The position numbers and the translations under genes were made by a program. DNA of 9,093 bases from CAYOHY01 sp964403885. GTDB taxonomy: Bacteria > Actinomycetota > Coriobacteriia > Anaerosomatales > PHET01. The notes beneath the pieces were generated by a model. That model was not told the origin of the DNA. It searched no databases and saw only the letters and a list, made by a program, of their open reading frames with translations. Positions 4,939-9,093 of the stretch are shown in pieces. Within the stretch, counting starts at the first letter, position 1. Every line of letters starts with the position of its first letter. The stretch lies in contig CAYOHY010000066.1 of NCBI GenBank assembly GCA_964403885.1, positions 1-9,093 on the forward strand. The letters run 5' to 3'.

Positions 4939-7599
4939 CTACCGCAGCTCGAGGCACACCCGCGTCACGCCATCGGTGGTCGACTCGGTCACGAAGCCCA
5001 GCGTCTGCGTCAGGGCGAGCATCGTCTCGTTGGTGGCGGCGATCCGGCCAAAGATCTCCGGGAACGCCTTGTCCTCGGCGATGCCGATCACCACGTCCAC
5101 CAGCTTGAAGCCCAGCCCATGCCCGTGGAACTTGTCGTGCACGAGCACCGTGAACTCGCCGCTGCCGCGCTCCGGGTCGCCCACCAGCCGGCCCACGCCG
5201 ATGATGCGCTTCTTCTTGCCCTCGGTGAGCTCGGCCACGATCGCGAGCTCGCGGTCGTAGTCGATGTTGGTGAAGCGCAGCAGCCGTTCGTGGGTGAAGT
5301 CGGGCACGCCCTCGAAGAAGCGGTCGCGCAACGACTCCTCGTCGATGGTCGCGAGCATCTCGGCGATCATGGGCTCGTCTTGCGGGCGGATGGGCCTCAG
5401 GAGCACCTCGGTGCCGTCGCTCATGCGCCAGGGCGTGACGTAGCGGGTGGGGTAGGGCGAGATCACCAGGTGCGGCGTCTCCGGATGGCCTTCGAGCACC
5501 GAGCGGTCGATCACGATGCGCGCGTCGACCACCATCGGCTTGCCCTCCGAGATGACCACCGGGTTCACGTCGATCTCGGCGATCTCCGGGAAGTCCACCA
5601 CGAGGCCCGCGAGCATCGTGAGCATCTCGTCGATGGCGGCCAGATCGGGCGGCTCGACGCCGGTGGGAGGCTTGAGCATCGTCTTGTAGATGCGCGTCTC
5701 CTCCATCATGCGTCGGGCGAGCACGGGGTTGAGTGGCGGCAGGCTCACCGCGAAGTCCGCGAGGCCCTCGGCGCGCACGCCTCCCGCGCCAAAGATCAAC
5801 ACCGAGCCAAACTGCTTGTCCTTCTTCATGCCAAAGATGAGCTCGTAGTCGATGGGGCGCACCATCTTTTGCACCGAGACGCCCTCGATCACGGCGCCGG
5901 GTGCGCGCTGGCCCACGCGCTCGAGCATGCGCGCGTATGCCCGCTCGAGGTCGGGCCCCGAGCAGATCCCCAGCTCCACGCCGCCCGCCGCGTTCTTGTG
6001 TGTGATCTCGTGCGAGACCACCTTGAGCACCACGGGGTAGCCGAACTCCTCGGCGGCTTCGAGCGCCTCCATCACGTCGTGGACGATGCGGTGCCCCACG
6101 ATGGGCAGTCCGTAGGTGCTGAGGAAGCGCTTCGACTCCTCCTCGGTCAGCACGTAGCGCCCGCTCTTGGCCACGCGCTTGAGCATCGCCTCGAGGTTGT
6201 GGCGCGGCGGTGCCTCGTCGATGGTGAGCTCGGCCGGCGTCTCGTAGAGCAGCTCGAGGTTGCGCGAGTACCGGTACATGCCCAGGTACGTCTTCACCGC
6301 GTCTTCCGGCGTGTCGTAGGTGGGAACCCCCGCTTCCGAGAAGATCCGGCGGCCGTTTCGCACCGTGTCGCCGCCCATGAGCACCGTCATGACCGGCTTC
6401 TCCGAGCCTTTCACGAGCGCGGCGACTTTGGTCGCCATGTCGTCGGGGCGCGCGTTGCCCTGAGGCGTGTAGATGACGAGGATGCCGTTGATCGAGGGCT
6501 CGGCGAGGCACGTCTTCACCGCGGCCTCGAACCGCTCGCTTCCGGCGTCTCCCAACACGTCGATGGGGTTCGCGTGGCTCCAGTAGGGGGGCAGCGCCTC
6601 GTTGAGCGCCGTCATCGCTTCGTCCGAGAGGGCGGCGAGCCGTCCGCCGTGCTCGACGAGCGCGTCGGTCGCCATGACACCCAGGCCGCCGGCGTTGGTG
6701 ATGATCGCGACGTCGGGGCCCTTGGGCAGTTTGTGCGAGTCGAGGACCGCGGCCGCGTGGAACAGCTCGGCGACCTCGTGGACGCGCACCACGCCTTCTC
6801 GGCGGAAGGCGGCCTCGTAGATCTCGTCGCCGCCGGCCATGGCGCCCGTGTGCGACAGCGCGACCTTGGCGCTCTCGGCGTAGCGCCCGGGCTTGAGCAC
6901 CACGATGGGCTTGTTGAGCGCGAAGCTGCGGGCCGCGCTCATGAACCGCCGAGCGTTCCCGATGCTCTCCATGTACACGAGGATGCTTCGGGTGGCCTTG
7001 TCCTCACCCAGGAAGTCGATGAGGTCGGCGAAGTCCACGTCCACCATGCCGCCCACCGAGGCGAACATCGAGAACCCCACGTGGGCGTCGATCGCCCAGT
7101 CGAGCATGCCGGTGCCCAGCGCGCCGCTTTGCGAGATGAGCGCGATGTTGCCGGGCTCGGGCTGGATCTGCAGGAACGAGGCGTTGAGGCCCACGGTGGG
7201 ACGGATGATGCCCAGGCAGTTGGGGCCCACCACACGCATGGGGCCGTCGCGCAGGATCTCGCGGATGCGCGCATCGAGCTTCGCGCCCTCCGCGCCGGTC
7301 TCGCTGAACCCCGCCGAGACCACGATCGCACCGTGCACGCCCTTCTCGGCGCACTGCGCGAGCACGTCGGGGACGGTCGCCGCGGGCGTCGCCACCATCG
7401 CGAGCTCGACCTCGGCGGGTACGTCGCTGATGCTGGGATAGGCCTGGAGACCCAGGATCTCCGAATGCTTGGGGTTCACCGGGTAGATCGCGCGTCCGGT
7501 CGAGCGCATCACGTTGTCCATGATGGCGCGACCCACCGACCCTTGCGCCTCGGACGCGCCGATCACGGCGATGGTCTTGGGGTCGAACATGGTCTGCAT
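4939..7599 (-). CDS. ADP-forming acyl-CoA (acetate-CoA) ligase fused to GNAT acetyltransferase
   Basis: An 886-residue cytoplasmic protein. The ligase part resembles ADP-forming acetyl-CoA synthetase, which interconverts acyl-CoA, ADP and phosphate with free acid, CoA and ATP. Domains: CoA-binding Rossmann fold about 1-130 (TIAVIGASEAQGSVGRA); succinyl-CoA-ligase-like domain about 145-460 (ISQSGALGTGMLDW, then SHTGAMAG); ATP-grasp about 470-705 (VVLKVVSHEITHKNAAGG, FGSVLIFGAGGVRAEG, EIDVNPVV). The GNAT domain covers about 728-880 (VLLRPIRPQDE; acetyl-CoA loop FHGHGLGFKL). H250, E211 (39 residues earlier) and H534 occupy the positions of the catalytic His-alpha, Glu-alpha and His-beta residues known from the Pyrococcus enzyme, so the ligase may be active. 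The architecture matches the Pat/PatZ protein acetyltransferases, which acetylate lysines, for example on acetyl-CoA synthetase. The ATG at 7599 is chosen because GGAGG lies 9 bases upstream; ATG 7590 would be too distant. The acyl substrate and the acetylation target are not deducible. Confidence 0.93.
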   Translation of the reverse strand: MQTMFDPKTIAVIGASEAQGSVGRAIMDNVMRSTGRAIYPVNPKHSEILGLQAYPSISDVPAEVELAMVATPAATVPDVLAQCAEKGVHGAIVVSAGFSETGAEGAKLDARIREILRDGPMRVVGPNCLGIIRPTVGLNASFLQIQPEPGNIALISQSGALGTGMLDWAIDAHVGFSMFASVGGMVDVDFADLIDFLGEDKATRSILVYMESIGNARRFMSAARSFALNKPIVVLKPGRYAESAKVALSHTGAMAGGDEIYEAAFRREGVVRVHEVAELFHAAAVLDSHKLPKGPDVAIITNAGGLGVMATDALVEHGGRLAALSDEAMTALNEALPPYWSHANPIDVLGDAGSERFEAAVKTCLAEPSINGILVIYTPQGNARPDDMATKVAALVKGSEKPVMTVLMGGDTVRNGRRIFSEAGVPTYDTPEDAVKTYLGMYRYSRNLELLYETPAELTIDEAPPRHNLEAMLKRVAKSGRYVLTEEESKRFLSTYGLPIVGHRIVHDVMEALEAAEEFGYPVVLKVVSHEITHKNAAGGVELGICSGPDLERAYARMLERVGQRAPGAVIEGVSVQKMVRPIDYELIFGMKKDKQFGSVLIFGAGGVRAEGLADFAVSLPPLNPVLARRMMEETRIYKTMLKPPTGVEPPDLAAIDEMLTMLAGLVVDFPEIAEIDVNPVVISEGKPMVVDARIVIDRSVLEGHPETPHLVISPYPTRYVTPWRMSDGTEVLLRPIRPQDEPMIAEMLATIDEESLRDRFFEGVPDFTHERLLRFTNIDYDRELAIVAELTEGKKKRIIGVGRLVGDPERGSGEFTVLVHDKFHGHGLGFKLVDVVIGIAEDKAFPEIFGRIAATNETMLALTQTLGFVTESTTDGVTRVCLELR

Positions 7600-7771
7600 G
7601 TGCAAGCACCTCCGTGGCGAAGATTCCCCCCATGGGCTCGGGCGACGCACGAGCCGCAGGGTTCACCCCATCGGACGACCCGCCGAGGCGTGCTGCGCGG
7701 GAACAAACAGAGTAAGAAGAAGGCTTGGCGCAAGCGGGTCGGATGGGCCGACCCGAAAGCTGGTGGACGAG
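7600..7771. other. Divergent intergenic region with several inverted repeats
   Basis: This 172-base gap separates the minus-strand ligase/acetyltransferase from the plus-strand small membrane protein. It includes the ligase's GGAGG (7609-7613), a GGCTCG/CGAGCC hairpin (7635-7640 with 7650-7655), and a purine-rich, less GC-rich stretch (about 7700-7722). The inverted repeats just before the membrane protein gene are listed separately. I could not identify a convincing promoter for either direction. Confidence 0.6.
7667..7755 (+). repeat. Inverted repeats with mutually exclusive pairing
   Basis: CGGGTCGG (7735-7742) pairs perfectly with CCGACCCG (7748-7755) around the loop ATGGG, giving an 8-bp hairpin 16 bases before the membrane protein's start codon. 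The same left arm plus loop, extended to 7734-7747, is also complementary to 7667-7672 plus 7676-7683: 14 pairs with a 3-base GGA bulge. The two pairings cannot coexist. A third small hairpin, GCTTG/CAAGC (7723-7727 with 7731-7735), overlaps the left arm. The motif CGACCCG thus occurs three times, once inverted. This could be a switching mRNA leader or a set of DNA half-sites for a regulator. It matches no riboswitch class I recognise. Confidence 0.55.
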
Positions 7772-8182
7772 ATGAAAGGAACACTGGAGAGCCACATCGA
7801 GCGCATGGAGGCAGAGGAGTTCGTCGCACGTGCGTTCGTCGCCTTGGGCGTGTTGGTCTGGGGTGGCGTCGCGGTAGCGATGGCGATCATGGGAGCCACG
7901 CAGGCGTTCTACGCCTACGGGCTCATTTCTTTGTTCTGCCTCGCAGTGCTTGCGGTGGGTTGGAACTTCGAGCGGACGGCGGCAGGGGTGTCGCTTGCCG
8001 GTGCGGTGGCGCTGATCGCCTACGGCATCGCGATGGGCTGGGACGTGGCGCTGTGGATCATCGTGGGCGCCTCGGTAGGACTGGAGCTCGTGCTCGCTGC
8101 GGCGATGTTCTTCGCGGCACGGCATGAGATCGTGGTCGTCGAGCGCACCGCGGTGACGCCGATGAAGGGCGCGCACGCGTAG
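7772..8182 (+). CDS. Small four-helix membrane protein of unknown function
   Basis: I do not recognise this 136-residue protein. A short charged, amphipathic N-terminus (MKGTLESHIERMEAEEFVAR) is followed by four hydrophobic segments at about 19-41, 46-66, 70-90 and 94-116. A 20-residue tail after the last helix ends in VTPMKGAHA. No catalytic or metal-binding motif is visible, and there is no cleavable signal peptide. The frame is open well upstream, so the start is uncertain. ATG 7772 is preferred because it begins just before the charged segment and has a weak GGTGG 5 bases upstream. The next in-frame ATG is 7805 and a GTG lies at 7763. Hydrophobic periodicity and normal codon usage argue that it is real. 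It is divergent from the ligase gene and 118 bases ahead of a radical SAM gene on the same strand, so it could be cotranscribed with that gene, but nothing proves a link. Confidence 0.78.
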   Translation: MKGTLESHIERMEAEEFVARAFVALGVLVWGGVAVAMAIMGATQAFYAYGLISLFCLAVLAVGWNFERTAAGVSLAGAVALIAYGIAMGWDVALWIIVGASVGLELVLAAAMFFAARHEIVVVERTAVTPMKGAHA

Positions 8183-8300
8183 GCGAGCACGGTCCATAGC
8201 GGCACAGGCGTGGTCTGATACCGCCTCAGGCGGGAATAGCCATATCGAGGGAGAGGTTTCGCGCCCCGAGTGCATGCGCACACGGGAGGGGGCGGGCGGC
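8183..8300. other. Intergenic region before the radical SAM gene
   Basis: It contains a small perfect hairpin, CCGCC-TCA-GGCGG (8221-8233), 38 bases past the membrane protein's stop, without a T run. A GTGC/GCAC inverted repeat lies at 8270-8281, and GGAGG at 8285-8289. No confident promoter is seen. The hairpin could be a weak or factor-assisted terminator separating the two genes. Confidence 0.45.
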
Positions 8301-9093
8301 ATGTCGGGCGGACGGCTCAGTACCTACGCACGCTTCGCTTGGCACGCCGTCATCCTCCGCGAGCCACGCCCGCTCATCTACGGCGTCGCGCTCACTGACC
8401 GCTGCGATCTCGCATGTACGGGGTGCCGCGTCTCGAACACCGGCCGCCCGGACATGACGTTCGCCCAGCTCGAGGCCAAGCTCACAGACGCCTACGCCCG
8501 GGGCTTTCGCGAGACCTACTTCACCGGCGGCGAGCCCATGCTGTGGCGCGACGGTGATCGCGGGCTCGACGATGCGGTCCGCCTCGCCCGCGACATCGGG
8601 TTCTTTCACACCCACGTCTACACCAACGGGACGCGAGGGCTCGATTCCTCGGCCGATCTGCTGTGGGTGAGCGTGGACGGGTTGCGAGACACCTACGCCC
8701 TTCGCCGAGGCGACCACTTCGAACAGGTCGAGGCAGCGATCCGCGCTCCCGGTCATCCACCGGTCGCCGTCATCTACGTGATCGACCGCTTCACGGAGGC
8801 CGGGGTCGAGCCGTTCCTCGAGTGGGTGCGCGACAGCCGGCTGCCGATCAAAGGCGTCATGTTCTACTTCCACACGCCGTACTACGGCTACGACGAGCTG
8901 TATCTGGACGCCGATGCACGCGCGCCCATCATCGACCGACTGCTGGACGCGATCGCAGACGGGCTCCCGGTGCTGAACTCGCACGCGGGGCTCGAAGCGC
9001 TGAAGTCGGGCGACTGGCAGCGGCGTCCCGCGGTCGCGGCGGTCGCCGACGTCGAGGGCGAATGGGTGTGCTGCCGCGCGCCGGACTGGTGCT
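8301..9093 (+). CDS. Radical SAM domain protein (3' end beyond window)
   Basis: Iron-sulfur enzyme expected to cleave S-adenosylmethionine to a 5'-deoxyadenosyl radical; the substrate is unknown. 264 codons are visible and the frame is open to the right edge. The cluster motif CDLACTGC supplies C35, C39 and C42 (CxxxCxxC) after the first strand (LIYGVALTDR). It is followed by the SAM-binding TGGEPM (75-80), VYTNGT (106-111) and WVSVDGLRD (122-130), all in the usual order for the TIM-barrel fold. Glycine before the third cysteine, rather than an aromatic residue, is also found in HpnH-type proteins, but overall similarity is not enough to name a function. At the visible end, VCCRAPDWC adds C257, C258 and C264, which may begin an auxiliary cluster domain. 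ATG 8301 has GGAGG 11 bases upstream. ATG 8274 is in frame but its nearest purine-rich site is 17 bases away. Confidence 0.9.
   Translation, partial: MSGGRLSTYARFAWHAVILREPRPLIYGVALTDRCDLACTGCRVSNTGRPDMTFAQLEAKLTDAYARGFRETYFTGGEPMLWRDGDRGLDDAVRLARDIGFFHTHVYTNGTRGLDSSADLLWVSVDGLRDTYALRRGDHFEQVEAAIRAPGHPPVAVIYVIDRFTEAGVEPFLEWVRDSRLPIKGVMFYFHTPYYGYDELYLDADARAPIIDRLLDAIADGLPVLNSHAGLEALKSGDWQRRPAVAAVADVEGEWVCCRAPDWC

Noticed and set aside
7723..7760. Possible known riboswitch (c-di-GMP type I, preQ1, fluoride) in the leader.
   Set aside because: The conserved loop sequences of these classes as I know them are not present. Only the alternative pairing is supported.
7514..7771. Extension of the small membrane protein upstream to 7514.
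   Set aside because: It would overlap the start of the divergent ligase gene and translate the inverted-repeat leader. The added part is Arg/Pro-rich without hydrophobic or domain signal.
5119..8127. A plus-strand open frame of about 1000 codons opposite the ligase/acetyltransferase gene.
   Set aside because: Its product is dominated by His, Arg, Asp, Gly and Val with no domain. It exactly mirrors a strongly supported gene and arises from the GC-rich third codon positions of that gene. It also runs through the intergenic gap.
8221..8233. Intrinsic terminator after the membrane protein gene.
   Set aside because: The CCGCC/GGCGG hairpin is followed by GAATAGCC rather than a run of T, so it is recorded only as a hairpin.
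1..9093. Mobile elements, CRISPR arrays, toxin-antitoxin or phage-defence genes.
   Set aside because: No transposase, integrase, direct-repeat array, or small toxin-like pair was found. All strong coding signals belong to signalling and metabolic families.

Overview
The window is a stretch of GC-rich bacterial chromosome (roughly two-thirds G+C by eye) packed with ordinary-looking genes. It holds no rRNA, tRNA, CRISPR array, insertion sequence or phage gene that I can see. The combination of chemotaxis genes, a NarL-type two-component pair, an ADP-forming acyl-CoA synthetase fused to an acetyltransferase, and a radical SAM enzyme fits a free-living, probably motile and possibly anaerobic high-GC bacterium. 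An actinobacterial lineage related to Coriobacteriia or a deltaproteobacterial/myxobacterial lineage would both fit. The sequence alone does not decide between them.

Left part (1-1949, minus strand): a cheW gene followed 3 bases later by a methyl-accepting chemotaxis protein gene whose 3' end lies off the left edge. The receptor's ribosome binding site sits inside the last codons of cheW, so the two are almost certainly one transcript: a receptor and the adaptor that links it to CheA. No CheA, CheY, CheR or CheB is visible. The 151-base gap upstream of cheW carries a 20-base imperfect palindrome.

Middle part (2101-4935): a NarL/FixJ response regulator (minus) and a ten-helix, PAS-containing HisKA_3 histidine kinase (plus) are transcribed away from each other from a 111-base gap. 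Kinase and regulator types match, so they probably form a cognate pair. The stimulus is unknown because the membrane domain is not one I recognise.

Right part (4939-9093): the kinase meets, tail to tail with 3 bases between stop codons, a large minus-strand gene for an acetate-CoA ligase (ADP-forming)-like protein with a C-terminal GNAT domain. Unlike what is described for enterobacterial Pat proteins, its ligase active-site residues look intact. Divergent from it, behind a 172-base leader with mutually exclusive inverted repeats, is a small four-helix membrane protein of unknown function. Then, after a 118-base gap, comes a radical SAM protein that runs off the right edge.

The best leads for something undescribed are the alternative-pairing leader at 7667-7755, the kinase's ten-helix sensor domain, and the apparently bifunctional ligase/acetyltransferase. 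I see no clear evidence of a wholly new multi-gene system in this window.
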